Position numbers and translations under genes: made by a program | Source: Bryum argenteum | Lineage: Eukaryota; Streptophyta; Bryopsida; Bryales; Bryaceae | Direction of reading: 5' to 3' | Assembly (NCBI GenBank): GCA_037043015.1 | Contig: CM073331.1 | Coordinates: 4,795,501 to 4,859,500, forward strand | Length of the DNA stretch: 64,000 nt | Shown here: positions 1 through 12,200 of the stretch, piece by piece | How positions within the stretch are numbered: position 1 is the first letter of the stretch | Layout of the letters: each line of letters begins with the position of its first letter | Notes under the pieces: model-generated | What the model was told of the DNA's origin: nothing | What the model saw: the letters and a program-made list of their open reading frames with translations, nothing else | Database searches by the model: none

Positions 1-2018
1 TAGCATGTGATTCATGCAAGGTTCCCCTCTCTACACATCATGCGTATTGAAAGTCCGTATGATTTGGTTATATCCCTGTTGGTTCTAAGTGATATATTCA
101 TGGCAAGTCAATCCATTGTTGAATTTATTTTCTCATTTAGAACCACTGAGGTCTGAGGTCACTTCATTGTTGACTTTCTTTCTCATCTAAGACCACTGTA
201 TCCTAGAATAGAAAGGAACCAAGGAACCAGAGTAATCATGTAAGTAAACTTAGATTTGACATGGAAAAAACACATCTATTTACAGATTGGCATATGGAAA
301 AAGGGAGGTCCTCCTATAACATCAAATAATTACCGCATTGCTAGGCCATGGTTACGATTTATTCAAGAACAATATTTATACTTGCAACGAGTCCAGTGTA
401 AAGTCCTTTAGAACCAAAAGGACTTTTCGCGTCAATTGTTTGAAGCGGTCCGCCTCCATTACATAGTATTCCTCACCACGAGTACATGAGTATTGTGCTT
501 GATTATTATCACAGTTTATTGAGTTTACATCTAAATCATCCTACATGACTTTCATATGGCCTCCACCTAATCAATTAGCAAACGTAGAGGCACTTAAAAT
601 GGTGACTTCACTTAATTAATTAGGTGAAAAATGTGGTTGTTTTCTAAAGTTAAATCTGTCAAGTCTTTAACCATTCTTGTGAGGGACTTGAAGAGGATTT
701 TGATGAATCAAAGAATGGAGGATTTGGCTATTGCAAGTATAAAATATCAAGGGTGAAAGTTCCATTCAATTCATTCCCATTCTCATTTACTACTTGTTTT
801 ACAAACCATATTATTCACACTACCAAATTAGGTATTTTACAGGTCTTCTTCAAATTACAACACTCTTGAAATATATAACTTAACTATTATGTAAATTGAT
901 AACTAGCATACTTAAAGAGTAGATTCCAGTAAAGTAAAAAAAAAAAAAAAAAAAAATCAAAATTAAAATTAAAAGCTTTATAGTATTAGTACTTCATAAT
1001 ACTATGTAGCATGCAGCAAGTAACAATGCATGTCTTGTTAATATTTGACATGGGAGAAGCACAATCATTTGCACTCTTCATGGCTTTATGCAAATCAACA
1101 CATAGAATAACACCAATTCAACAATAATGAGGCAGAATGAACAATTTTAATAGCGCTTCTAGTTCCATCTACACTAGGCAAAAAACCATTGAGAGGATCA
1201 ACAAGGATTCAAAACAATGCAAATCAAAGCAAACATGAAATCCCACAAGGTTGAGTTAGAGTTCCTTCTGAAGATTGGAGAGTGCTTAGACGTGATGAGA
1301 GACATAGAGTGGACGATTATTTCCATTTTCTGGTCACATTCAGCTAAAAATGTCGCCCTGTTGATCTTGCCAATATCGCCAACTCGACCAATGTACGCTT
1401 GTACATGTGAGAATTCATTAAACTAGCTATCAATTTTGACTTAATGGAGGACATTGATATTCGGGGAAGGCAACTTACTCCTACTTATCATACAGATGAA
1501 GATTTATTAAGTCTTATTTTACAGAATACTATGACTTAATCACTTATGATTGTGATAATATATAGTCCAATAGAAAGTAAACATCAAGAGCTTCAAGAAT
1601 ATGTATAGAGTATTTCAAAAATGTTTATCTATAACTAGGTATGACATACAATAAGTGTAAAAGAAGATATTTTATTATCCACGGGTGTGAAGACAAGAAG
1701 GTCTTTAATTTTTAAGACATGTTATAAAATTAAGAAGGTCTTTAAATTTTAAGACATGTTATAAAATTTATCAAAAAATAATATTTATAATAAGGGCATA
1801 ATAAATGCATATTTATAAGGTTCTCCACAGTCATCTATATATCTCGGATATTGATAATGGATATTGATCTCGGATATAGTTCCCGCATGTGTGTTGTCAC
1901 TGCATGGAAAGTACCCCAAAAGAAATCTTAACACAGTCAACCAATAGCACATCACAGCTTCAATTGTAAACAGGCATGTACAAAGCTTCGTTAAAACTTA
2001 GCGTTGCCAATTTGGCTT
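1..2018. other. AT-rich intergenic DNA, no gene seen
   Basis: No frame longer than about 70 codons and no recognisable protein motif. It holds a 21-base A tract at 936-956 and a short tandem duplication (listed separately). Nothing else is supported. Confidence 0.6.
1695..1769. repeat. 37-bp direct tandem duplication
   Basis: Two adjacent near-identical units begin with AAGAAGGTCTTTAA at 1695 and 1732 and end in a run reading GACATGTTATAAAATT. They differ by about one T. This looks like recent replication slippage. Confidence 0.85.
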
Positions 2019-2021
2019 TTT

Positions 2022-2327
2022 CACTAGTAGAAATTGGCACTTGAAGTGACAAATGTAATGAATTGACCATAATGACACAAAGTATAAGTTTTGATTGTGC
2101 TTCAAATAACATCAAAATTAATTATGATGTTTGTCACTTTTTCGTAGATTTTTTTTTTGTTGTAAATTTGTAATAAGCATACCACACCGTAATAGATTAG
2201 TAAAAATACTAAGGAAAAGTGACAAATATAGTAATAAATTGTGATGTCATTAGAAGCAAAATTAAAATATGCACTGTGTCATTACGGTCATTACGGCCGT
2301 CACTTTTAGTGTCATTTTCTATTAGTG
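2022..2327. mobile_element. CACTA-like MITE with 3-bp target duplication
   Basis: The left end reads CACTAGTAGAAA and the right end reads TTTCTATTAGTG, so the termini are inverted and begin with the CACTA signature. The trinucleotide TTT lies on both sides (2019-2021 and 2328-2330), as expected for CACTA (CMC/EnSpm) elements. The 306-bp interior has no coding capacity and contains repeated GTGACAAA-type words. Related fragments lie at 10557-10728 and from 60968. Confidence 0.8.
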
Positions 2328-2532
2328 TTTATATGTCATCCTGCTTAAAGTGGTGTAAAGTGCAAGTGATTGTGATTTTCCCATGTCAAATGTGAGTTAT
2401 GTGACCTATTTATTTAACACTATAAATATAGAATATAAAAAATATATATTGAAACTTACAAATGTGTTGGGTACTTGGGTTCATATTATGAGGTTTATAT
2501 GTAGGTTCTATGTATTGTAATTGAAATGTTTG

Positions 2533-3120
2533 TTAACCATAAAGTTTCTTTGTGGTTTTTGGAAGCTTCAAACCTCAAAATTAGAAGCTTCAAACCTTCA
2601 ACTTGTATGGACTCCCCGAGTATGTAAAATTTTTTACTTTCTATAACTTCCAACCATAAGACTTGTACTTGACCCTATATTTAGGTACTGTTCCAAAAAT
2701 TGACTATTGGATGTTTACTAGTTGTGAGATCTTAGCGTTCAAAGTTGCAACAAAAAAAATCCTGGGCATTGCACAAGATGTGTGTTCTGGATGGTGCAAA
2801 GGGCAGGTTGATGATTGTTACCCCAGAAATTATTCTCATATTTTTTTCTATATAGGTAACTTATTTAAGTATCTGCATGCAAAAACTTCGGGTTCCCCAT
2901 ATTCTTAAAACAAAAACCAAAATTGTATCTTACAAGAAGGTCAAAATGTCCAAATTGGCAAACTAAATATTGTGGAATGACAATTTTGAATTTGATGAAA
3001 AGTAAATGGCGGATAGGCGCTTTCATGAATTAGTGAATTTTTAGCATATTTTTTTTGAAAAATTCCAAAATCTCATTTTTGACAAATATTGAAAGAAATA
3101 CTATGGAGATTGTTTTTGTA
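2533..3120 (+). repeat. Copy of dispersed family B, TTAA-type left end
   Basis: It begins TTAACCATAAAG and continues with words about GAAGCTTCAAACCTCAAAA, a gap, then a GGATGTTTAC..TTCAAAGTTG segment. The same word order recurs at 40195 and 61885 and, inverted, at 34240-34455 and 52740-53515. The start resembles the TTAACCCCTAAA ends of the other TTAA-flanked elements here. The right boundary is not resolved. Confidence 0.5.
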
Positions 3121-3146
3121 AAGTTGTAACAAAGTTATTATAGATA

Positions 3147-3349
3147 CCCCCCTCCGTCTATGAAGAGAACCAAGATTTGGTTTCAAAAATTGTCTCACAA
3201 AGATTCTAAGATTTTATTTATATGAGCAGACTATACTAGACCATCTAGACCATTAATGAAAATCCAACCTTATTAATGAGTAATCCAAACCATTGGAGGA
3301 ACTCCAACCATTTTTGGCAAATCATGGATTTTTTCAGAGATGGAGGTAG
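3147..3349. mobile_element. Stowaway-like MITE
   Basis: Imperfect inverted ends match over about 33 bp: a left end rich in CCCCCCTCCGTC and a right end whose reverse complement begins CTACCTCCATCTCTG. TA lies outside both ends. The TCCGTC core and the TA flanks fit Stowaway/Tc1-mariner MITEs. No coding capacity. The 675 bases from here to 4024 hold no gene. Confidence 0.65.
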
Positions 3350-4471
3350 TAATGTCCATGTGAAACTTAGAATCATAAATTACAATATTAATATTAGGAG
3401 GGGGGAGTTTGCAATATTTTCTCATCAAAATATTGCTCAAACAAAACAACATCATGGAACTTCCTTTAGCAAGGTTTGAGCAAAACAAGCAATGTTATCA
3501 TTTTCTAAACAACAAATTTCAACATATCTCATTGGTTTGAGGTTTAAAGCTTGCCATTACAAAAGAAGTATTGCAAAATTCCCTCTCAAAATCCCCATTC
3601 CTATAAAGATATGGATTATCGAACATTATCTTGAAATTATACTACAATGAAACAAATAAATCATAGTAGGAAGATTTGTTTGCTAAAAAGTAAGTTTTCA
3701 AATTAAAATAGGGATGTTTTACAAACCAAAAACAAAAGCTCCTTTCAAAAAACTTCATGGTGTACATTTATAACATCTTGGATTCTTAAGAGATTTTTTC
3801 AAAAACTAAATTTATGCCATATTTAATTATATTTGGACTCATACAAAAAATTGGAATAAATTCACGATTTTTCACTTTTTGGAATTGATCACTGTGCAGA
3901 GTTAGAAATTGAACATTTGAACATTTGAACATTTTTGAGAAACATTATAGATCTTGTTAATAGAGCCACTAGAAGAGCCCTTGATCTGTTACTTCTGATT
4001 AAATTCCTTCAAATTTAGAAGTAGTTAACCCTTAAACGTCACCCTATGCCCCAGGGCCGAAGGTTTTCAGCGTTTTGTCACTCGTGCGTTTTACTCAGTG
4101 AACGAGAGTTGACGCAGGAGGTACTGTTCGACGCAAGGCGCAAATGCGATTCGAATGATCGCTTTGTTGTTGTGCAATTTTCTTTCCTCGATTGTTGCTT
4201 TCAATCGCGAGTGATTCGGAAGAAGGGGGTGTTGTTTTTGTTTCAGTCCGTTTGCATGCCCGTTGAGAGGGTCTCGGCCGTGCGGTTTCGTGCACAATCA
4301 GCAGCACCGTTACCCTGTCAGGAGAGGAGCCGCAGGTTTTTTTTTTTTAGCAATTTGAAGCTTTCGGTTGTGGCGCTGTCGGAGACGTTGGAGAGGGTTT
4401 GTTTCAGCGGACAGAAGGTTGTTGGGGAGAGACATTGCACGCGACCTCTGCGCCGGAGAGCTTCGGGAGAG

Positions 4472-5331
4472 ATGAGTCAAGTGCAGCGAGTGAGCGGCGC
4501 TCCCGATAATGACCGTTGCGATCAATTCAAAGGCAAATTAGAAGACTGGTTGCGTGTAGAGCAGGGACGGGGTGATTTCGTAGTTGCGGAGGTATTGAAG
4601 TGCCTTGACGAAGCGCACCTCGTCTCGTTGCCATTGCCGAAGGGAGTGCACTGGCCGGCGAGTCATGTCGCCAGGAACTTCCGTTTTCATTTCCGGCGCC
4701 AAGTTGCACAGCTGTTAGGTTGGACAGAGCGACGCGTTAAAGGTGAGGCTGTTGGTTTTTCTTTTGCAGTGAAACGGGGTCTTTGTGACTTACGGTGACC
4801 AGATTAGGAGCCAAAGGTAGAGCCACGCAGCGTCAGCCCAGTTCTCCATGAACAAACGAGGTACGTGCCAACGGAAATTTCCAGTTAGTGCTTTGCTATT
4901 GTGAAACCAGGTGGGGAGTGATGTCTCGAAATGGACATAGGGGATGCTTTTGATGTGAGCCTTGCTCACCAATTCCGGCCCTTCTGACCTCTTCGCCGTG
5001 GGAATGCTGCAAACCAGGGTGCTAGCAGCGCACCTCGGCAAGCTTAGACCATTTCCGTGCAGCAGATAATTTCCTTCTCGGAAGCGCAAGAGTTGCAGGA
5101 GGTCCGGCAGACGGTGGACTTTGGGCAAGGGGGAACACCGACTGTCAACCAGAGCGTTGACACTGGAGGTGAGACGAGCTCCTTGGCTGCGCGTAAGAGA
5201 AGCCGTGGTTCGAAGGGTGCAGTGCGCGAGGGTCTGCAGGGGCAAGGCCGACAACGAAAGCGGCAGTCTTCGGCAACTTGGGTAGACTCAGGTGAGACTT
5301 GCTCTTCCCAACTTTGTAGCGTTGTAGACGG
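4472..5331 (+). CDS. Possible leader exons of the piggyBac element
   Basis: An open frame from the ATG at 4472 runs to a good donor (AAAG|GTGAGG at 4742/4743) and encodes about 90 residues with a charged stretch around KLEDWLRVEQGRGDF. A second open stretch follows the acceptor near 5062 and is Gln/Ser/Arg-rich with a basic patch (RKRSRG..), ending at a donor near 5331. The phases of these two pieces do not join simply, so I do not assert a splice. They may encode an amino-terminal domain of the transposase or a separate element protein. The phrase MSQVQR recurs at 5650, suggesting an internal duplication. No known domain recognised. Confidence 0.3.
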
Positions 5332-5732
5332 TCTGTTCTCATCTCGAGACCAATCTCACCCACAACTCATTGATTATGGACAGGCATCTGAACCGCCGAC
5401 GAATTCCAAGATAGACGAGTTGTTAGGTCATTAGCTGCACTCAATTGCACAGATGCTTGTGAATTGTCCGGTGATGGAGAAGCGCAGTTTGAGAGGATAT
5501 GGACTTCAGGAAATCTCAACTCGAGAAATGTAACTTTGAGAAAAGATGAAAAAAAAAGATTACATGTTCGTCTGTATGACTTGGGATTGCGTAGCCGTGT
5601 GTCCGTGTGTGCATTGTACATCGTCTGGAGTTGTCTACTTTGGTTATTGATGAGTCAAGTGCAGCGATGGCATTAGAGTCCCTTTAGGGTATTGTAGTTG
5701 CCGAGCTTTATGACCCAGAGGAGGCTATCGAC

Positions 5733-7814
5733 ATGTTGTCTGTTCTGCTGTTCGGGCCGTGGAGGTGCTTTGATGTGGCAGAGCCTGTCGTTGAATTTGT
5801 TGACGAAGGCGACGGGAGAACGGTGAGCGAGTTGCAACTGTGGAGTGAGCAGTTGGAAGCACTAGATTGGAGCAATTACACTGGTAGTGGAGAAGACTCT
5901 GAATACTTACCGGGCATGTCTGATTCTCAAGCATGCAGCGGCGACAAGTTGGAGAACATGGAACTCACACCGAACAGTAAGAAGTGGTTTATCACTCTTG
6001 ATATGACGACTCGTGAGCTCGGTTTGGATTGCGATCTCTCATTCGAAGATTTCAGCGAGCTTCCTGTAGAGAATAGGATTGCCTTGGAGATGTGGAGATC
6101 AGCAGCGACCCAGCTTCTGCGTGTGGATTGGACAAGTGAGCTACCAAGTTTGAAGGAGCCCTTGCTTCATTGCACCGAGCCTGTCCATTTCTTCATGTTG
6201 TTCTGGCCCTTGAATATTTTAGTTCAAATCAATAGAATGACTAACTTGTATGCTTCTTCCAATTTTGGTGAAGGGGGAACAAAAGGCAGTTTAAAATAGA
6301 CACCTCTTATTCTCTCTGAACTCCTCATTTTCTTTGGTGTTTCGATGCTCATGTCTTTGAAACGAGTTCCGCACCAGCGTTTGCATTGGTCGAGAGATTC
6401 TCATTTGTTTCAAACCCGTGCTATCTCTAATGCCATGTCACGAATACGTTTAGAGGGTATTATTCGATGTATACATCTTCTTGATAACAATCAGGTAGTG
6501 ACTAATAGAGTTGACCCACAATTCAGCAAGATCGCGAAAACAACTTGGCTTGTGAATGCTCTAAATGACCTTTGTGCTCAGTATTGGAATACTGAGCAAA
6601 ATCTTTGTGTTGACGAGATGATGATAAAGTATACAGGGAAGTACTCACCAATCCGCCAGTATATGAAAGCAAAGCCCACTCAGTATGGAATAAAAAAAAT
6701 TTGTCTTGCTAACAGCTTGTCCAAGTATATGCAAAATATCCAAATATATTCCGGTGCAGATGACAAGCTTGAGAAAACGGGGAATGTAGGTTCAAGAACC
6801 GTGTTGTCATTGCTAGAAGGTTATGGGGGTAAAGGACATATCGTGACTTGTGACAACTTCTTCACAAGTCCGTATTTGTTTTTGGAGTTGATGAAAAATA
6901 ACATCTTTGCAACGGGAACAATACGTACAAACCGTAAGGGTTGGCCAGATGCTTTGACGATGGCGTCAACGAGTGGGACAAGAGGCCAATTGTGGTACCG
7001 TGTACACGCTTCAAACCGGATGTCTGCAGTGACGTGGTACGATATCAAACCTGTCTCATTGCTATCTACTGAATGCAGCCATGTTGATTGCTCTAAGTCA
7101 TTGTTTGTTGACCGGTTGCATGAAACTAGTACAATTCAAATTCCTTCTTCTCATGTTCTTGTGCATTACCAAAAGCATATGCGTGGAGTAGATGTACAAC
7201 AGTACAAGACGAACTCCGTAGCTACTACTCAGTGCAAAGTAGAGACCACAAGTGGTGGCATAAAATCCTTTGGCATGTGGTTGACTAAACATTGTTGAAT
7301 TTGTACACTTTCTATGTTACCGCAATGAGGGAACGAGGCCAAAAACCACTCTCACACCTCGGTTTCAATCTATGTTACCGCAATGAGGAAACGAGGCCAA
7401 AAACCACTCTCACACCTCGGTTTCAATCTAAGTGTTGCTTATGCTCTTACGAAGGTGTCCACGATGAAGCCAACATGTATGCCAAAGGCTAAGGTAAGAA
7501 ACCGTGCAGGTTTGCATTATAGTATGGCATGGTCCGGACATGGAACGAGAAAGCGGAGGACTTGTGTAGTTTGTAAAAAAGTGCAACAATATTATTGTCC
7601 AACATGTCAAGAAGCAATGTGTCTTGGCATATGCTACGTGAAGCGCCATAGCAATTTGCTAGAATACCAAAATATTGAAGTGCAAGACATACCCGGTCTC
7701 GAGGAGGGAGGCCAATCAAGTGTCCTAAGAGGAGTTGATTGGCTTTTTTTCTGGACAAATGAACTAACCTTGTGTATGTCGTGTCTAAACCGATGGGGGG
7801 ATGGGGGTTGCTGA
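5733..7814 (+). pseudogene. piggyBac transposase (DDE_Tnp_1_7 type), decayed
   Basis: The frame from 5733 runs to a stop at 6297-6299 and continues in the same frame to 7298, so one nonsense codon splits it. The text matches the piggyBac fold: an acidic region, a segment like LSELLIFFGVSML, MSRIRLEGIIRCIHLLDNN, then the three catalytic aspartates in LCVDEMMIKYTGK, VTCDNFFTSPYL and HMRGVD. After HMRGVD the frame shifts: the expected RSYYS..WWHKI stretch lies in another frame near 7205-7280. A 58-bp tandem duplication then follows, and the cysteine-rich tail (CVVCKKVQQYYCPTCQ..CLGIC..RH) sits in the frame ending at 7814. That tail matches the zinc-binding carboxy terminus of piggyBac transposases, which binds the element ends. 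Expression as one active enzyme is unlikely. Confidence 0.88.
7312..7427. repeat. 58-bp tandem duplication in the transposase
   Basis: Two units begin CTATGTTACCGCAATGAGG at 7312 and 7370 and are identical apart from about one base. Because 58 is not a multiple of 3, the duplication shifts the frame between the catalytic core and the zinc-binding tail. The near identity shows it is young. Confidence 0.92.
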
Positions 7815-7904
7815 GAGGAGATGGAGATTGCTAAGGGGGGATGGAGATTGCTGAGGGGGGTGAGGGGGAATAGGGGGGCTGATTAGGGGGGAGGGGGCTG
7901 ATTT
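7793..7904 (+). repeat. G-rich degenerate repeat block inside piggyBac right side
   Basis: Repeating runs of 4-7 G separated by short words such as ATGGAGATTGCTGA. At least ten G runs are close enough to form G-quadruplexes on the plus strand. It lies about 200 bp from the right terminus. Any role in end recognition or transcription is speculation. Confidence 0.75.
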
Positions 7905-8107
7905 GGGAGGTGCCAGTCCACAGAGAGTGGACAGCCGGGTTCAAACTCCAAGCTGGCAGAAACCGTGCGCATCACAAGCGCATGATCAAGCCATTGCCGA
8001 CGACCATCGGCTCGCCTGAACGGCCCGACCGCATGCCTTTGACCCACGATTCTTCCTCCACAATCACGAGCCCCCCCCCAGGCCCTAAAATGACGTTTAA
8101 GGGTTAA

Positions 8108-11100
8108 ATACAAAAGATTTAGATATTGAATGATCCTACTAAAATAAAATCATTAAATAAATATCATTGTATATGAAAAATAATAGCCCCTCAAAGTTTC
8201 AGCTTATCAATTATTATATTGTAATTCAATATGGAAAACGTTTAAGGGGTCAAAATAAGAGTTTCATTTTATGGCTACATGACCCTAGCTAATTTATTGG
8301 CCCAATTTTACTCAATATTTTATCTTCATACACTTTGTATCATTCTATCATTGTATCAAAATCACTCTATATTTCTTGCTTTTAATCACTATTCAAAATC
8401 TTAAGAATATTATTGGAATATGCCTAACCCAAATTCATTCATGTGCTTTGTCTTTAAACTAAATTTTGAATGGAATCCATATATTACAAGTATTTAAGAG
8501 AGTACAATATGAGCATATCATAATAATATGTAGTATGGACATATTATACCAAGCTAAAAGAAAAACATGACACAAAATAAACTTTTGAATATGATAACAA
8601 TTACTACAATGAAAAATAATTTGTATCAATTGGTCTAAGTGTAAATTCTGAAAACTTGAATAACTTGAATTTGTATATCAAACATTACTCTTTATTTTAT
8701 ATTTGTATAAATTTATCACATGCATATTTTGAAATAGTAGTTACTCTTTATTTTTTTGTACCAGAAGAAAATTAATTAGTTGGGGATTATAAAGATTCAA
8801 AGCATAATATTATTTTATTGAAGCATAATTTTTAAGAAATATAAGTTTTGATTGAGGACTTATATGTAACAAGTTTAGACATCATATGCTCTAATATATT
8901 AGATATATAAAATCAAAATATATGTTAAAACTCTACGGCATCAATAGCTTTATATTGGTTTGCATATAGAGAAACTATAAAATAATAAGTATATAATTTT
9001 AAATTTTCATTTATAAGATATATTGTAGATCCTTTTGATTTTGACTATATTAAAAACTTTAAAATTTTAGAGCCTACTTTCACTACAATATTTCTTACTA
9101 CAATAAAAATTAGTTTCACTTTGATAAACATTTTCATAGACAATATATCTTGAAGGAACTCAAATGAAAACATGAGAGCCAATACAAGTGCACACATCAT
9201 GGCAAAGCTATATACATTTGCCTTGAACCAATCCACTTTTCTTAATTTTCAAGTGTACATTCACACAAATCCATCACTCTCCGAGCTTTATTATATCAAT
9301 ATCTTGACAAGACAAGTTGTGGACCTTGAATCATTCACCTCACTCACTTTTGATATTCCAAAATCACCAAATTCACATTAATTTTTTTTTTACATATTTT
9401 TTGAAATTCGGGTTTGAAGCATAAAAATTTTATAATAATGGTAGAAAGATGTAATAATCTAATTACATTCAAAGCATGATTCAAAGAATTAATTGTTGAT
9501 TTGAGATTCTATTAGAGGCGAGAAATTTTAGGTGCTCCAATCTTTAAGACTTTCTCATCAAAAAGAGATCACCACAATTCTCAATCCAAAAAATTACTTG
9601 TTTGAGTTGATTTTCACTAGTTTTTTGCATGAAATACACCAGATAACAAAAACATTATTCTTTTCACATGGAGATTATCAATTTTCCCAACCACTTCAAT
9701 ATAAAAAGAATCAATAACCACTTTATAAATATTTATTTGACTAATAGAAAAGTAGGTCCTATATGACTCAATTACAATAACTAAAAATGTCCTCAATGAT
9801 TGATAATTAGTCATCGTGAACACTTCGGTTATTGTGGTTGAATTATTTGGACCTTGTCTTTGTACTAGTGTTGTATACTCATTCAAAGGTTACCCTTATA
9901 ATAATAACATGAAAAAATTGATAAGGTAAATTGGTGCTTAAGTATGCTCAAACTTTTATATATTTTAATTTTCAAGTACCCATAAAAAGGAAGCATAAAA
10001 TTAATGACAATAACATATTTTGGAGTAGCAAGTAATTTTTTGAGGATATTCTCAATTCCAAGCACATGATTTTTTGGCGAGTTCGACATCCTCCCCTCAA
10101 ATAATCGATTCTTTTTGAGATTTTCAATTTGACGGTTCAATTTCTATGCCAATTTTTGTTCTTTTTAGTACCAATACCATTTTTCTAGAATTAGAAATTT
10201 TTGGAATTTTTGCACATTTTGATTATGATTTAATTTTGTCAAACTAGCCTATGACATACGGTACACATTTCCAAGAACTTCATTCTCTAATGTTTCCAAG
10301 ATTCACTAGTTTGAATATCATGCAAATTCGTTGTTTGGAAAAACTCAATAACGTGTCTTTGTTAGGAACCACTTCCAAACAATCCAAATTGTGTTCGTTG
10401 CCCAAGCTCTTGTACCGGAAATTCCTTCCTTCATTTATAAGGAACTTCTTAAAAGCTCCTCTTGAGATTCTCACCTCTAATTATGTGACCTTTCATGTAT
10501 TTCGCTCCTAAATACTCTAGAATTCCTCCAATTCCTATTGATATTGGTGAAGCAAGCTCTACTGGAAATAACATAAGAGATTTATGTCAAAAATGACAGA
10601 AATATCTATCATTATATGCATAGTTATGTCTATAATGACATAGATTGGTGTGGTTTAAACATAAGTTTTCTTGTGTCATTTCGGACATGTTATTCCAAAC
10701 AACATTTTTGACAATATTCCTATTGGTGATTCAAGAGCTAAAAGAAGAGCTAAAAAAATGACAAACAAGTGAAAATCTGCAAGATTGAATGAAGTTAAAT
10801 AAGAGCTAAAGGGAGATAATTTGGATCTTAGAATCTTGCAAACCATGAACAAAAGAGAATATATTCTTGGTGAAAAATCTACACATAATGAAGGAATAAT
10901 AGTTAATCATTCATCTAAGAATGATCAATAATTCAAATAAAGGTATGTATTTAGTTCAAGAATTCTTTCATTAACATTTATTTATTAGTAGCGTTGTTAT
11001 TCTAAAGTGAAAATAATAAAATCTAGTAGTCAATCTTCAAAACCAATACATCTTGATCTTACAATCTATTAGGCCTCATGAGTCATGACTCTAAAATCAA

Positions 11101-11515
11101 TCCACACAACCAACAATAAATTCGTCACAAGATTGTATAGCTCATATTTAACTAGCTTACCTTCATTCACATACAAGACACATTTCTGAAACGTGTATAT
11201 TTAGATTAAAAAATAAACTAGGAAGTTAGGAAATTCACCTACCAATGCTCCTAAAAACCTTGCACCAATATTCACTAAAAGTAAGTAAATCTCATCCTTC
11301 CTCCAATGAAAAGTATATGTGGCAACGACGCCTATTTTGTGCATTTCAAGAGTACACTATACCTGGAGTGATGAAATGAGTGTCTTATTATCTATCAAGA
11401 AAACGGTAAGCAGAAAGAAAAAACAAAGTTTCCCTAGTTTTATGGTATGTTCAGCACTTACAAATATAACTACAAATTTAGAAGTTGTTAGGCAAACCTA
11501 TGTTTGGGCACTCTC
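8108..11515. other. Long AT-rich intergenic stretch
   Basis: No frame above about 90 codons and none with a recognisable motif. Apart from a CACTA-like fragment near 10.6 kb (separate entry) it holds scattered A/T runs. No gene is supported. Confidence 0.6.
10557..10728. mobile_element. Degraded CACTA-like MITE
   Basis: Left words CTACTGGAAATA and right words TATTCCTATTGGTG form imperfect inverted ends. The interior carries ATGACACAAG..ATGTCATTATAGACATAA text that recurs in reverse complement from 60968, where the terminus is the cleaner CACTAGTAGAAATATTGTC. No target duplication can be defined. Confidence 0.5.
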
Positions 11516-11519
11516 TTAA

Positions 11520-11787
11520 CCCCTAAAGGTCCTTGATACAATATTGTTTAAATTATCAAAAAGAACCTTCTTCTACTTCAGGTGCAAAGAAAATCAATCT
11601 AAGCATTAATTATAAGATCCAACCGTAGGATCTTGAAGTTAACTTGACCCTTTTCTTGAAATTTGAAATGTCAAATTTGAACCGATAATTTTTCTCCAAT
11701 TTTGAGATTATAATGGTCAAAGTTGACAGAATTTTCTCCTAGCGGAAATTCCAAAAAGCGTTTTCCGCTCTCTTGGACCTTTAGGGG
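11520..11787. mobile_element. piggyBac-like MITE flanked by TTAA
   Basis: A perfect 13-bp inverted repeat, CCCCTAAAGGTCC, bounds 268 bp, with TTAA directly outside on both sides (11516-11519 and 11788-11791). There is no coding capacity. The terminus resembles that of the full piggyBac element (CCCTTAAACGTC). It fits a non-autonomous element moved in trans by a piggyBac-type transposase. Confidence 0.85.
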
Positions 11788-12002
11788 TTAATATAGGCAT
11801 GAGATATATGAATTCTCAATTTAATCTTCAAATGTGCAAGAATCTAGGTTACCCAATTATGGGGGTTTTCCAAGTACAAGTATTGCTACCATAGTGTAAT
11901 TATACACCAACCTTATTACTGATTGAGCATTATTCATGTTTTTAGTATTTCCTACAATATCCATTCTCATGCAACATTTCAATCATCACTCATTTCTTGA
12001 TT

Positions 12003-12200
12003 CTTAAAGTCAAAATCAACCTCAAAAGATAAGTTGTTTGTGCAAAAACTGTAACTTTGACAGAATATAATTCAAGATCTATGCAATGAAATTTGATAAA
12101 AATTGGTACTAGGTGGACTAATTAGACAGTTTTGTTATTATTCTTATTTTTCTAATTAATTAATTAATTGATACAAAATTAAAATTGAAAATAAGTAAAA
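12003..12200. mobile_element. Eroded relative of the TTAA-flanked MITEs
   Basis: The text TTAAAGTCAAAATCAACC, then AACTTTGACAGAATATA, CAAGATC and GGACTAATTAGACAGTT follows the same word order as the interiors of the elements at 17383 and 20126 (the latter inverted). The termini are not recognisable. Partial relatives also appear near 44.3 kb and 45.5 kb. Confidence 0.45.

Larger units (their letters stand above)
4029..8103 (+). mobile_element. piggyBac-type DNA transposon, full length
   Basis: A 4,075-bp element is flanked by TTAA on both sides (4025-4028 and 8104-8107), the invariable piggyBac target. Its termini are a perfect 13-bp inverted repeat, CCCTTAAACGTCA, extended by a looser match (CCCCAGGG at the left, CCCAGG at the right). 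It is much more GC-rich than its surroundings. Inside are possible leader exons (4472-5331), a DDD transposase frame with a cysteine-rich tail (5733-7814) and a G-rich subterminal block. Both ends and the target site are intact, so insertion looks fairly recent, but the transposase is damaged and the copy is probably not self-mobile. PiggyBac elements are best known from animals; a plant copy is uncommon. Confidence 0.92.

Noticed and set aside
4090-4800. Single long piggyBac ORF starting at 4046 as a protein
   Set aside because: The early part is low-quality Ser/Phe/Arg-rich text overlapping the terminal region; the ATG at 4472 followed by a clean donor is more plausible.
4790-5254. 154-codon minus-strand frame inside the piggyBac element
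   Set aside because: It has no known motif and lies antisense to a GC-rich region where long chance frames are common.
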